Shown here one piece after another: positions 7,143 to 15,256 of a stretch of DNA of 25,419 nt. The DNA is from Selenomonadaceae bacterium UBA3796. Lineage in GTDB: Bacteria > Bacillota > Negativicutes > Selenomonadales > Selenomonadaceae. Under the pieces are notes generated by a model. That model was not told where the DNA came from, ran no database searches, and saw nothing but the letters and a program-made list of their open reading frames with translations. The stretch lies in NCBI GenBank assembly GCA_002369175.1, contig DFES01000101.1, positions 443-25,861 of the forward strand, given 5' to 3'. Each line of letters begins with the position of its first letter. The first letter of the stretch is position 1. The position numbers and the translations under genes are program-made.

Positions 7143-10100
7143 TCAACCCTCCTCATATTTTCGCCATAGCTTTTTGTATATCCTTTCCAAATCTCGCATA
7201 TACATTGCCGAATCCATCACTGGACTCTTCTCCATACGAGAACGCAAGGTCTCATGAAGATGGTGCAAATAATTCCGATTTCTTGCAATATTCACAGCTA
7301 ACGAAACATATTCATCGACCGAAGTGGCACAAAGTTCCGGCAGCCCAACGTTTGAAAGCAAACTCAGGCCAAATCTTTCATGATTGCTGCGCCCCGCCAA
7401 GGTTATAACCGGAACGCCCATATAGAGTGCATCGCATGTCGTGCCGCCGCCAGGATAGGGAAAAGTATCCAGAGCAATGTCCATGTGCTTATATTCCTGG
7501 AGATATGACACTGAAAAACCCTGCATGTCAATGCGCGAAGAGTCAATCCCAACAGTCTCCAGTCGCTTCAGTTCCCGTTCACATCGTCTGGGATCATCCA
7601 GCATGCCGTGCTTCAGATACAATCGAGCATCCGGTACCTCACTCATGATGCGTCCCCAAGCCTCCAGAACGCCCTCGCTGATCTTGTTCACATTGTTCAT
7701 GCTGCCAAAAGTGACCCATCCGTTTTCTTCCATGGGTAGCACAGGCTGGAACTCCGGCGGCTCAACCACCTGTCGATAGCAAAATTGACTATGGGGTAAG
7801 TGCAACAACTTCTCGACAAAAAATGCCTCCTCCCCCTCCACTGCTGTATATTGATCCACAATAAAGCCATCCACGCAAGGAAGTCCCGTTGTTGAAAAAT
7901 ATCCGACACCGCAAAGTTGTATTGGAGCCGGTTTTCTTGCCATTATCGGCAATGAATTGCTTCCCGTATGCCCAGAAAGATCAACAAGAACATCGATTTC
8001 ATCCTTATAAATGATCTCTGCTGCCTCATCTGCCGTATACCCGAAAAGATTGCGCCATGCATCCGCCAAGCCCTGCAACATGCGACTGACATCGTCCTCC
8101 CTACAGTTCGCGTAACCATACACCTCAAATTGCGCTCTGTCCGCACCGTGAAAAAAAGCCTGACTGAAACATGCTACTACGTGACGTCGAAAATCAGGAG
8201 AAATATACCCTATCCGCAGTTTTTTGTGGCGCCTTCTCCGCACATGAGTGTATTGGGAAACATCTTGCAAATATTCCCCATATCGGCACGCTTCCTGAAG
8301 CATGAATTCGGGAGGACGAGACAGGTACTGAAGGGAAAAGAGATAGTTGCTGTAGTTTGTTGTCCAAGATTCCTCAGAAGTGGATTGCTCACAGGCAGAA
8401 CGATATTCCTGCGCTGCAAGTTCCACATCGCCACGTTCCTTGTACATTTCCGCCAGAAGATTGTGCTCCAACCCGCTCCATGGCTGTGGTAACCCCCCCT
8501 GAGCAATCAGTGCAAGGCAACTCTCTCTGGCTGCATCCATATCTTTTTGCAGATACTTCAACCTGGCCTGCAAGAAGATGCCGAACAGATAATCTTTCGA
8601 CAGGAGGGACAGCGCTTCATGGGCATGCTCCACCTCGCCCTCATCCAGATAAAGGGCACAAACCTGTTCATTTATTTTTTTCGACGGCAATCGAGCCTTC
8701 AAAAGCATATCTGCAACAGCTAATGCCTGAAGCCTGTCCCCCTGTCTCACAAAATCGCCCATGACGGAAGGGAGCTGCACTGCTTCCCTCGCTGGGAGTG
8801 TACTCTGAGTCTCGAGGAAATGCTCCCAGACCATTCGGTACCCCTGTTCCACTGCCGCCATATAGTTCCGATAATCCATCAGGGATGACCTCTTCATCAT
8901 GCTACGAAGGTTCTTACGGAACATGGCAATGAGCACCGGATCTCCCGCCAGTGCCACGGCTCTCTCTACGTATTTTTCCGGAGTTTCTGCCGCCAGCTCG
9001 TCCAATCCAATATTCTTCAGAATACTCCAGCCAAAGCGCCCACCATGGCTCCTTCCTCTCAATGTCACGACAGGCACTCCCATATAAAGTGCATCACAAG
9101 TCGTGCCTCCACCGGGATAGGGAAACGTGTCAAGAACGATGTCCACATCACCGTATTCCGATAAATACTCTCTCGTAATGCCTCGAACCTCCACCCGTTC
9201 GAGTTCCAAGCCAGCTTTCCTCATCCGCTGCAAGGAAATTCTTCTTCCGTCCACGCAATCAAATATGGACGCCTTCAGCAATAACCGGGAGTTAGGTACC
9301 TCCTTCAGAATTCTCGCCCACAATTCCAGAACATCATCATTGACCTTTGTAAAATTATTAAAACTTCCAAAGGTTATGTACCCGTTCCTTTGACAGGGAG
9401 GCTCGCCCAGAGGAGGTATCCCCTGAGCAGGCACATAACAGAAATGGCTCTGTGGCAACACAAGAAGTTGTTCTGTGAACGCCCGTTCCATCTCCTCATC
9501 ATCCAGGTAGACATCTCCCAGAAAATAATCCACATCAGAAAGTCCCGTAGACGCAAAATATCCAATACCCGAAATCTGTACCGGTGCAGGCTTACGCGCC
9601 AAAATCGGAAGGCAGTTATTCTGCGTGTGACCGGAAAGATCCACAAGGATATCAATCCTGTCCCCATATATGAGCCTTGCGGCTTCATCCGCCGTGCAGG
9701 AATTGATATTTCGCCATCCATCCACCTGCCCGATCAGATAGTTGCTCACACTGTCTTCTTGACCGGACATATAGGCAAACACTTCAAATTTTTCCTTGTC
9801 ATAAGCATTCAGAAGAGCATAACTGAATCTCATTACCACATGATCGCGCAAATCCGGAGACACATACCCAATACGCAGTTTTGCCCTGTCATCCTGCCGC
9901 CAGCGATGATAAAAACGTGGAACGTGCCGGAAAAAGTCATCATATCCCTGTGCTGCTTTCCTTGCCTTGCTTGGAGTCACATCCGGAAGATAATGCAGAT
10001 TGAAAAGATAGTTGCTGTACTCCAATGCGCCAAGTTCTGCAGAACATGCAGTTCTTGATGCCCGAAGATAGTATTCCACACTCCTTTGACTGTTCCCAAA

Positions 10101-11534
10101 AAAACGCCAGCACTGACCCATGAGATTATATATCTTTTCTTTCCATGCGGGAGGTATTTTCTTCTCAGGAATCTTCTGCAATACGGCCAACGATTCCCAC
10201 CGTTCCCCCCGAAGGAAAAGAACCCTTGCTTGAAGGAATTTCGTCTCTATACTTTGGGGATAAAGCGCAATGAGATCCTTCAATGCCCTCTCTGCACCCT
10301 CAGCATCTCCTTCCTCAATATATGTACTCACCAAAAGGTTTCTCGCCTCAATCGGGGATTCCATTTTCCATGCTGAAAGGTACATCCGTGCCCCTTTGTA
10401 ATCACCGTGCTCCAGCAGGTCATAAATCTTCCTGCGCAAATCTTCTCCTTTTTCCGCGATGGACTGATTCATTTCATCACCTGCCTCCGTCTTCCAAAGA
10501 AAGGATTCCCCATCCTGTCGAAGCATCCGTTCCCATTCAGTGCACCGCTTTTCCAGCGTCAAGAGCATTTGTTCCGTAAACAAAGTTGGTTCCATGTGCC
10601 TTTGCTTTCCGTATTCCAGAAAGACCCTTTTCGCTTCCCTCGCTTCCTGAATTGCCCGAGGAAAATCCTTGAAAAACGCCAGACACTCCGCATACTCGGC
10701 ATAAAATTCCGGAAGCTCCGGAAAACAGCGGATTGCATGTCTTGCAACCTCGCAACGATGTGCCTGAGACTCTGCATGCAAAGCTAATCTCCTGAGAAGT
10801 ATCCGCCAGGATCGACTGGCATACACAACATTCCTCCGGCCCAAGCGAATATCAAGTTCCGCATATTTCATTGCATTGGAATCATCATCCACTCCATCAT
10901 ATGCTTCTGACAGATACATGTATAAATTATCTGCCCCCGGATTCTCCTTTAATTCTCGTAGTAAAAGCTTCAGATTTCTCCGTGCTTTTGCCCCTGATAT
11001 ATTATGAGAGTATCCGGTATGTATCAACACCAAATCCTTTGCACCGACCGAGCGAAGGCTGGAAACTGGATTCCCGTTGTCCCGAAGCTCCTCATGTATA
11101 CGACCGCAGTAACGGAGACGGGAACTGGAACGAAAAATTCGGGGCACATACGTTTCCAACAAGACAGCCCCACTCTCCTCGTCAATATTGCGCAAAAATA
11201 CAATCAGAACATCTATTGCAGCAGCGTCAGCTATTTGAACAATCTTCGGCAGGTTTTCCGCCGTCTCTTTCGAAAAATACTCATCTGCATCCAAAAAAAC
11301 AACCCAATCCGCCTTCACTTGTTCCAAAGCAAAATTACGTGCAGCTGAAAAATCATCCCCCCATGGAAACTCGTAAACCTTTGCTCCATAAGATATGGCA
11401 ATTTTTTTCGTATCATCCGTTGATCCTGTATCTACCACGATAATATCATTTACTGATTCCTGTATACTCGAAAGGGATCGTGGAAGAACACGCCCTTCAT
11501 TTCTTACAATGTAGCATGCCGCGATTCTCATCAT
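7143..11534 (-). CDS. Giant GT2-TPR-GT41-TPR-GT41 fusion glycosyltransferase
   Basis: This 1463-residue soluble protein has three apparent catalytic modules. Residues 1-230 are a GT2 (GT-A) domain: IAACYIVRNEGRVLPRSL, VVDTGSTDDT (33-42) and the metal-binding LDADE (81-85). Residues 240-545 are TPR-like helices. Residues 552-906 are a full GT41 domain (LRIGYVSPDLRDH with His565, VDLSGHTQNN, FNNFTK with Lys730, PGGGTTCDALYMG at 807-819). Residues 920-1095 are more TPR-like helices, and 1104-1460 a second full GT41 domain (His1118, Lys1284, PGGGTTCDALYMG from 1361). Both copies keep the His and Lys that match catalytic residues of human OGT. Start: ATG at 11534 or, with better spacing from GGAG, the adjacent ATG at 11531. 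It follows the fliS-fliT end terminator. It would start a glycan on Ser/Thr and extend it; flagellin is the inferred acceptor. Confidence 0.92.
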   Translation of the reverse strand: MMRIAACYIVRNEGRVLPRSLSSIQESVNDIIVVDTGSTDDTKKIAISYGAKVYEFPWGDDFSAARNFALEQVKADWVVFLDADEYFSKETAENLPKIVQIADAAAIDVLIVFLRNIDEESGAVLLETYVPRIFRSSSRLRYCGRIHEELRDNGNPVSSLRSVGAKDLVLIHTGYSHNISGAKARRNLKLLLRELKENPGADNLYMYLSEAYDGVDDDSNAMKYAELDIRLGRRNVVYASRSWRILLRRLALHAESQAHRCEVARHAIRCFPELPEFYAEYAECLAFFKDFPRAIQEAREAKRVFLEYGKQRHMEPTLFTEQMLLTLEKRCTEWERMLRQDGESFLWKTEAGDEMNQSIAEKGEDLRRKIYDLLEHGDYKGARMYLSAWKMESPIEARNLLVSTYIEEGDAEGAERALKDLIALYPQSIETKFLQARVLFLRGERWESLAVLQKIPEKKIPPAWKEKIYNLMGQCWRFFGNSQRSVEYYLRASRTACSAELGALEYSNYLFNLHYLPDVTPSKARKAAQGYDDFFRHVPRFYHRWRQDDRAKLRIGYVSPDLRDHVVMRFSYALLNAYDKEKFEVFAYMSGQEDSVSNYLIGQVDGWRNINSCTADEAARLIYGDRIDILVDLSGHTQNNCLPILARKPAPVQISGIGYFASTGLSDVDYFLGDVYLDDEEMERAFTEQLLVLPQSHFCYVPAQGIPPLGEPPCQRNGYITFGSFNNFTKVNDDVLELWARILKEVPNSRLLLKASIFDCVDGRRISLQRMRKAGLELERVEVRGITREYLSEYGDVDIVLDTFPYPGGGTTCDALYMGVPVVTLRGRSHGGRFGWSILKNIGLDELAAETPEKYVERAVALAGDPVLIAMFRKNLRSMMKRSSLMDYRNYMAAVEQGYRMVWEHFLETQSTLPAREAVQLPSVMGDFVRQGDRLQALAVADMLLKARLPSKKINEQVCALYLDEGEVEHAHEALSLLSKDYLFGIFLQARLKYLQKDMDAARESCLALIAQGGLPQPWSGLEHNLLAEMYKERGDVELAAQEYRSACEQSTSEESWTTNYSNYLFSLQYLSRPPEFMLQEACRYGEYLQDVSQYTHVRRRRHKKLRIGYISPDFRRHVVACFSQAFFHGADRAQFEVYGYANCREDDVSRMLQGLADAWRNLFGYTADEAAEIIYKDEIDVLVDLSGHTGSNSLPIMARKPAPIQLCGVGYFSTTGLPCVDGFIVDQYTAVEGEEAFFVEKLLHLPHSQFCYRQVVEPPEFQPVLPMEENGWVTFGSMNNVNKISEGVLEAWGRIMSEVPDARLYLKHGMLDDPRRCERELKRLETVGIDSSRIDMQGFSVSYLQEYKHMDIALDTFPYPGGGTTCDALYMGVPVITLAGRSNHERFGLSLLSNVGLPELCATSVDEYVSLAVNIARNRNYLHHLHETLRSRMEKSPVMDSAMYMRDLERIYKKLWRKYEEG

Positions 11535-11585
11535 ACACTCCGCATTCTCTTTTTACAGTACAAACCACAGCCGATCCGTTTTCCC

Positions 11586-11616
11586 AAGGCAAAAGCCTCC
11601 CCAAAGGGGGAGGCCG
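11586..11616 (-). terminator. Rho-independent terminator of the late flagellar operon
   Basis: On the minus strand GCCTCCCC, a 4-nt loop and GGGGAGGC form a perfect 8-bp stem followed directly by TTTTGCC. It begins a few bases after the fliT-like stop codon and divides the flagellar genes from the glycosylation block. Confidence 0.88.
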
Positions 11617-11618
11617 GA

Positions 11619-11951
11619 TCAATATTTTCGATTGAACAGATTACCTGCCGCATTAAAGTTTCTGAGGTCATACGCCTTCACAGCACTGGTATTGCGCCTA
11701 GACTTGTTAAGCCATGCCCTTGCCTTGTATATAACCTGCATATCCAAGGGCTTTATCTGGGCTACCAAATCTCGAAACTCTCCGGTTTGACGAAAGGTAT
11801 GAGGAGGCAATGCCTTCATCTTATCCACTAATACGCTCCGCTGATCCACAATTGCCAAAAAAGTATCAATATCCTCTTGTTCGATAAACTTCAAGAGTTC
11901 CCTCGAGAGTACAAGGTACTTGCGCCAAAGCACAGCCGCCTGGCCATTCAC
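11619..11951 (-). CDS. fliT: FliT-like flagellar export chaperone
   Basis: This 110-residue all-helical protein is found where Firmicutes carry fliT, directly after fliS. The N-terminal part (LWRKYLVLSRELLKFIEQEDIDTFLAIVDQRSVLVDKM) has the heptad pattern and the 'R-x-x-L' register common in FliT-like proteins, which bind the cap protein FliD before export. The basic C-terminal half (WLNKSRRNTSAVKAYDL) is not diagnostic. I chose GTG 11951 because GAGGGGG lies 5 nt upstream; an ATG at 11969, overlapping the fliS stop by 8 nt, is possible and would add six residues. The identification rests on position and helix pattern more than on specific motifs. Confidence 0.65.
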   Translation of the reverse strand: MNGQAAVLWRKYLVLSRELLKFIEQEDIDTFLAIVDQRSVLVDKMKALPPHTFRQTGEFRDLVAQIKPLDMQVIYKARAWLNKSRRNTSAVKAYDLRNFNAAGNLFNRKY

Positions 11952-11961
11952 ATCCGCCCCC

Positions 11962-12357
11962 TCATGCATAATTGCCCGCCGGTCCTTTCTCTGCCCGAGC
12001 CTTCTTCATTGCCTGTGCCCAAGCATCCCGCAATTCCGTTATGATCTCCCTTGCCTCTTCGATCTTACTGGTGTCACTCTTCATGTTTCCCTCTACCAGT
12101 CGATCATATACATAATTGTACAATGGAAATAACTGATGAGAAATTTCATAATTCATATTGAGCGTCACCCGAAACTCCGAGATAATGTTCTCTGCCTTTT
12201 GAATAGAGATATTGGCTTGCTCGTAATCCTTTTTTGATAACGCTTCTATCCCTTCTGACATGAACTTCAAGCAACCGTTATAAAGCATGAGTGTCAACGC
12301 CTCCGGCGTTGCCGTCATGATTTGCTGGCGCTTATATGCTTCTGCTGCATTTACCAT
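11962..12357 (-). CDS. fliS: Flagellin-specific chaperone FliS
   Basis: This 131-residue helical protein binds the disordered C-terminus of flagellin in the cytoplasm, prevents polymerisation and delivers it to the export gate. The FliS pattern is clear: YKRQQIMTATPEALTLMLYNG (residues 8-28), then a helix with ANISIQKAENIISEFRVTLN, then LFPLYNYVYDRLVEGN and a final EEAREIITELRDAWAQAMKKA. The length is typical. ATG 12357 has AGGAGG upstream with good spacing. The gene lies 36 nt after fliD. FliS also connects to the FliW-CsrA switch in Bacillus, and both partners are encoded just upstream here. Confidence 0.96.
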   Translation of the reverse strand: MVNAAEAYKRQQIMTATPEALTLMLYNGCLKFMSEGIEALSKKDYEQANISIQKAENIISEFRVTLNMNYEISHQLFPLYNYVYDRLVEGNMKSDTSKIEEAREIITELRDAWAQAMKKARAEKGPAGNYA

Positions 12358-12393
12358 TACCCTGCCTCCTATGTACAGGACTGAAGCCTGCTG

Positions 12394-13998
12394 TTATCCG
12401 TTGTTATATGTAACGTAATTCAGCGTCATCGACAGCTTTTGCAGTGCAACTTCCATGGCATCATATTTTTTATAAAGGAGCGTTTCAAAGGTGCTCATCT
12501 TCATCTTGAAATCACTCATCTTGTTCTGCCATTCCTGGATTTTGGTTCCCAGGGTACTTCCATCGCCGACCTCCGTGGTTGTTCCCGCATATGTCTTGAT
12601 TTTCTTCAAGCCGGCATTGATAACATCACCTATTCGCTGTGCAACACCATTGCCGCTGAAATCGTCATTTTCATCTAGCTTACCGAATACCTGATAGACA
12701 CTGTCCGGCTCCTCTTCGAGAGCTTTCTTTAGCTTTTCCTCGTTCAGTTCGATATGACCACGATCTGTCGATGTTCTTATTCCGAGGTTAAACGCCGAAT
12801 TATACTTCCCGTTTATACCGTCCACTGGAGTTGCGAGTGCTTCACGCACCTTGCTGATGATATCGCCAATGTACGGATCACGATAGAGAAGCCCCGATTT
12901 GGCCTTTTCATTCCACTTCTCTACCTGTTCCTTCGTCATGGCCTCTTCCTGAGATTTTGTGAGAACGTCATAGTCTTTGTACTTCTGTTCGTTATATTTG
13001 TCCTGAAGCCCATCCAGCATTGTATTGTAGTCCTCAACAAACTGCTTCACACGATCAATGATAGAATCCGTATCCTGTGTCACTGTCACGGTTGCAGCAG
13101 ACTCCGTCTTATCCAAGAGGGTAAACGTAATGCCTCCCACAGTAACCTTGTTATCTATGATATTGTCGTACTTGCGCCCGTCAACAGTGATTTCTCCATT
13201 ACTACCTGATATCTCCACTGTGCTGGCTGATGCATCGCTACTATCATAAGTAAATGTCTTAGCTTCTCCCAACGTGCCGTTCGTGGACTCCCCCAAATGT
13301 AAATTGTTGAACAATTTTGCTGCAACATCGTCATTCATTTTCAGGGAAATCTTATTGTCCTTTCCACCCTTGCTGTTATACAGGCTGAAAGAGTCATTCA
13401 CGGAATCATAAGCCGCTGTAACATTAAGCCCCAGCTTCTTGATCCTGGATGCCAAATCATTGAGTGTCATTCCGTCAGCAAGATCGCCATAGGTGATACT
13501 AACGGTACGCTGATCTTCTGACAAAGTAGAATCCCCATCCCCCACAACAAAACTCAAGGCTGTGCTCGTATCCCCCTCCGTGCCTGCTATGCCCAGAACG
13601 TCCTTCAGGGTAATGCTGTCCGGCTCTGCATTCGAATTCGCACGCGTAACCCCTTCTGTGGAAATAAGATACGCATTGGAAGACAGGGAATTCACTTCCA
13701 CGCGATGACTCATGGCTACTGCCGAACCATTGGCAGATACGGTAAACGCCGTATTGTTGTTCGATGTTGCCGACATAGCATTCATCTTTGACTGCAGCTT
13801 ATAATCTGTCAATTTATTCATACTGAAATTGGTCAAATCCGTATAGACAGAAGAATACGCCTCCTTCTGCCAAGTCATCTTGGTTTCTTTCTTGTACATC
13901 TTGTCATATTCGCTCTGTTTCGACATCATGCCGACTTTAACCATAGACTCAATGTCAAGACCCGATCCGGAAAGACCGTAAATTCCGTTGACCCCCAT
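12394..13998 (-). CDS. fliD: Flagellar filament cap protein FliD (HAP2)
   Basis: This 534-residue secreted protein forms the cap that folds flagellin at the filament tip. The N-terminal export and coiled-coil region reads GIYGLSGSGLDIESMVKVGM (residues 5-24), followed by the conserved KMTWQKEAYSSVYTDLTNF segment. The C-terminal coiled region includes FVEDYNTMLDGLQDKYNEQ and LNEEKLKKALEEEPDSVYQVFG and ends with the usual AMEVALQKLSMTLNYV. The ATG at 13998 is chosen because AAAGGAG lies 8 nt upstream; a GTG three codons earlier abuts that site. It lies 21 nt after flaG. The FliT-like chaperone gene further down probably serves it. Confidence 0.95.
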   Translation of the reverse strand: MGVNGIYGLSGSGLDIESMVKVGMMSKQSEYDKMYKKETKMTWQKEAYSSVYTDLTNFSMNKLTDYKLQSKMNAMSATSNNNTAFTVSANGSAVAMSHRVEVNSLSSNAYLISTEGVTRANSNAEPDSITLKDVLGIAGTEGDTSTALSFVVGDGDSTLSEDQRTVSITYGDLADGMTLNDLASRIKKLGLNVTAAYDSVNDSFSLYNSKGGKDNKISLKMNDDVAAKLFNNLHLGESTNGTLGEAKTFTYDSSDASASTVEISGSNGEITVDGRKYDNIIDNKVTVGGITFTLLDKTESAATVTVTQDTDSIIDRVKQFVEDYNTMLDGLQDKYNEQKYKDYDVLTKSQEEAMTKEQVEKWNEKAKSGLLYRDPYIGDIISKVREALATPVDGINGKYNSAFNLGIRTSTDRGHIELNEEKLKKALEEEPDSVYQVFGKLDENDDFSGNGVAQRIGDVINAGLKKIKTYAGTTTEVGDGSTLGTKIQEWQNKMSDFKMKMSTFETLLYKKYDAMEVALQKLSMTLNYVTYNNG

Positions 13999-14019
13999 TT
14001 CCCTCACTCCTTTACCTGC

Positions 14020-14463
14020 TCACACGTTCTTGTCCAAGAACGCGCCAATCCATTCCCTGGCTTTCTTGATATTCTCGATCATCTCTTCCGGGGGAAGTTC
14101 CTTGATAACATCGTTTGTTTTCTTATTGATCATGCTCACCGACATAACATTGACTTCCTTATGGTATTCAAAAGCTATATCACAGTTGATCTTGTCCATG
14201 AGCTCATTGAGTTCCTTCGTAATAAGGCTCACAGACTTCTCATCCAGTTTCGGAGGTTCCTTCTCCTCCCTCTGTTCTTCTTCCAATGCCATGCCGCCGT
14301 TAGCGTTCCATTCATCCTGCATTCGTTCCAATTCCGATATACTTGCCTGGGGCGAGGACTTCGCCGGCTCTTTTGGCACCACCTGACTGGCAGATGATGC
14401 AGCCTTTTTGGCTGCTCCAATGACAATGGAGCCTGCCATGACATCCTGAACCCTTCCAACCAT
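14020..14463 (-). CDS. flaG: FlaG-family flagellar protein
   Basis: This 147-residue protein has a low-complexity charged first half and a conserved FlaG domain at the end: LITKELNELMDKINCDIAFEYHKEVNVMSVSMINKKTNDVIKELPPEEM, with the 'F-x-x-(H/D)-x-x-x-x-x-x-V-x-x-(I/V)-(N/D)-x-x-T-x-x-V-I-(K/R)-x-(I/L)-P-P-E' register. FlaG proteins influence filament length or structure; the mechanism is not well known. ATG 14463 has GGAGGG 7 nt upstream, which favours it over the in-frame ATG at 14478. It precedes fliD by 21 nt, the common FlaG-FliD order. Confidence 0.88.
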   Translation of the reverse strand: MVGRVQDVMAGSIVIGAAKKAASSASQVVPKEPAKSSPQASISELERMQDEWNANGGMALEEEQREEKEPPKLDEKSVSLITKELNELMDKINCDIAFEYHKEVNVMSVSMINKKTNDVIKELPPEEMIENIKKAREWIGAFLDKNV

Positions 14464-14548
14464 CTTGAATCCCTCCATAGAACAACATTTGGTCTTTTAT
14501 TTCCTTGACCTGGAATTCACCTTCACACCCCTCAAGATGTATGCACCT

Positions 14549-14791
14549 TCAGCAGTCTCCTCCTTTCTTTTGGGGCAAGACCAGACTCAAATCTATGCTG
14601 CCCGTTGGAACTGCCGCAGCTTTCTTGTTCTCTTCCTGTATAGCTCTGTATATTTCTCCTCGATAAATCTTCAACGATCTTGGAGCATCTATGGCAATGC
14701 GTACATTGTCCCCCTGTACCTCCACCACATTGATGACGATATCATCGCCTATCATGATCTGCTGGCGTGGCTTTCTCGTCAGAACAAGCAT
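14549..14791 (-). CDS. csrA: Carbon storage/flagellar regulator CsrA
   Basis: This 80-residue RNA-binding dimer blocks translation by occupying GGA motifs in leaders; in Bacillus its main target is the flagellin mRNA. The family core is intact: MLVLTRKPRQQIMIGDDIVI, DNVRIAIDAP (28-37), then IYRGEIYRAIQEEN with Arg44 of the RNA-binding surface. Asn55, a position reported in B. subtilis as needed for FliW control, is also present. A 25-residue tail follows. The ATG overlaps the fliW stop by one base (TGATG) and has GGAGG 7 nt upstream inside fliW, so it is coupled to fliW. The flagellin leader it would control is outside the window. Confidence 0.96.
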   Translation of the reverse strand: MLVLTRKPRQQIMIGDDIVINVVEVQGDNVRIAIDAPRSLKIYRGEIYRAIQEENKKAAAVPTGSIDLSLVLPQKKGGDC

Positions 14792-15234
14792 CAATCAACC
14801 TCCTTCTCGGGAAACAGGCGATGTCTCGTAGTATATTGGCTCTTCTCCAAAACAATCTGCCTTGCCTGCATATTCCCTGTATTGATTGCAATTGGTGCCA
14901 TGAGGTTTGCCGTCATGTCCGGCACACTCCCCGCCGGCACGGTAAGCAAAACGTAAATCAGCAAGTCCTCCTGCGCTCGAAGGCCAAGTTTGGCAACCGC
15001 CTCATCATCAATCTCAAACTCATATTCCGGAAAGAAGATGAAAGGGATTGTCATCAAAAAAGCCAAATCCGGCGTTGAAAGAGATTGCAAAAAGACATAA
15101 GGACTCGATTTATCGTAGGGAATAATAAGGAACTCGCGTTCCTCTTCAAATGCGGGAATTCCTTGGGCAAAGTGAACCACCTTGCTCTCATCGACCTCTA
15201 TTTCTCCAAATCTGACTGTATTGACCGTTCTCAT
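14791..15234 (-). CDS. fliW: Flagellar assembly factor FliW
   Basis: This 147-residue protein binds either free flagellin or CsrA; when flagellin accumulates, FliW is captured and CsrA represses flagellin translation. Recognisable family segments are RFGEIEVDESKVVHFAQGIPAFEE, FLIIPYDKSSPYVFLQSLSTPDLAFLM, an IDDEAVAKLGL stretch, VLLTVPAG, and MTANLMAPIAINTGNMQARQIVL, which includes the conserved 'N-x-x-APIxIN' region. I chose ATG 15234 because GGAGG lies 7 nt upstream; GTG 15240 is only 1 nt from it. It is one base into csrA at its end and about 20 nt after the DUF6470 gene. Confidence 0.96.
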   Translation of the reverse strand: MRTVNTVRFGEIEVDESKVVHFAQGIPAFEEEREFLIIPYDKSSPYVFLQSLSTPDLAFLMTIPFIFFPEYEFEIDDEAVAKLGLRAQEDLLIYVLLTVPAGSVPDMTANLMAPIAINTGNMQARQIVLEKSQYTTRHRLFPEKEVD

Positions 15235-15256
15235 CAGCACGCCTCCACATCATGAA

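Noticed and set aside
7155..9881. Possible assembly duplication in the giant glycosyltransferase gene (two GT41 copies)
   Set aside because: The two copies are clearly diverged in protein and in DNA, apart from short conserved motifs, and have different flanking TPR sequence, so this is an old internal duplication or fusion rather than an assembly artefact.
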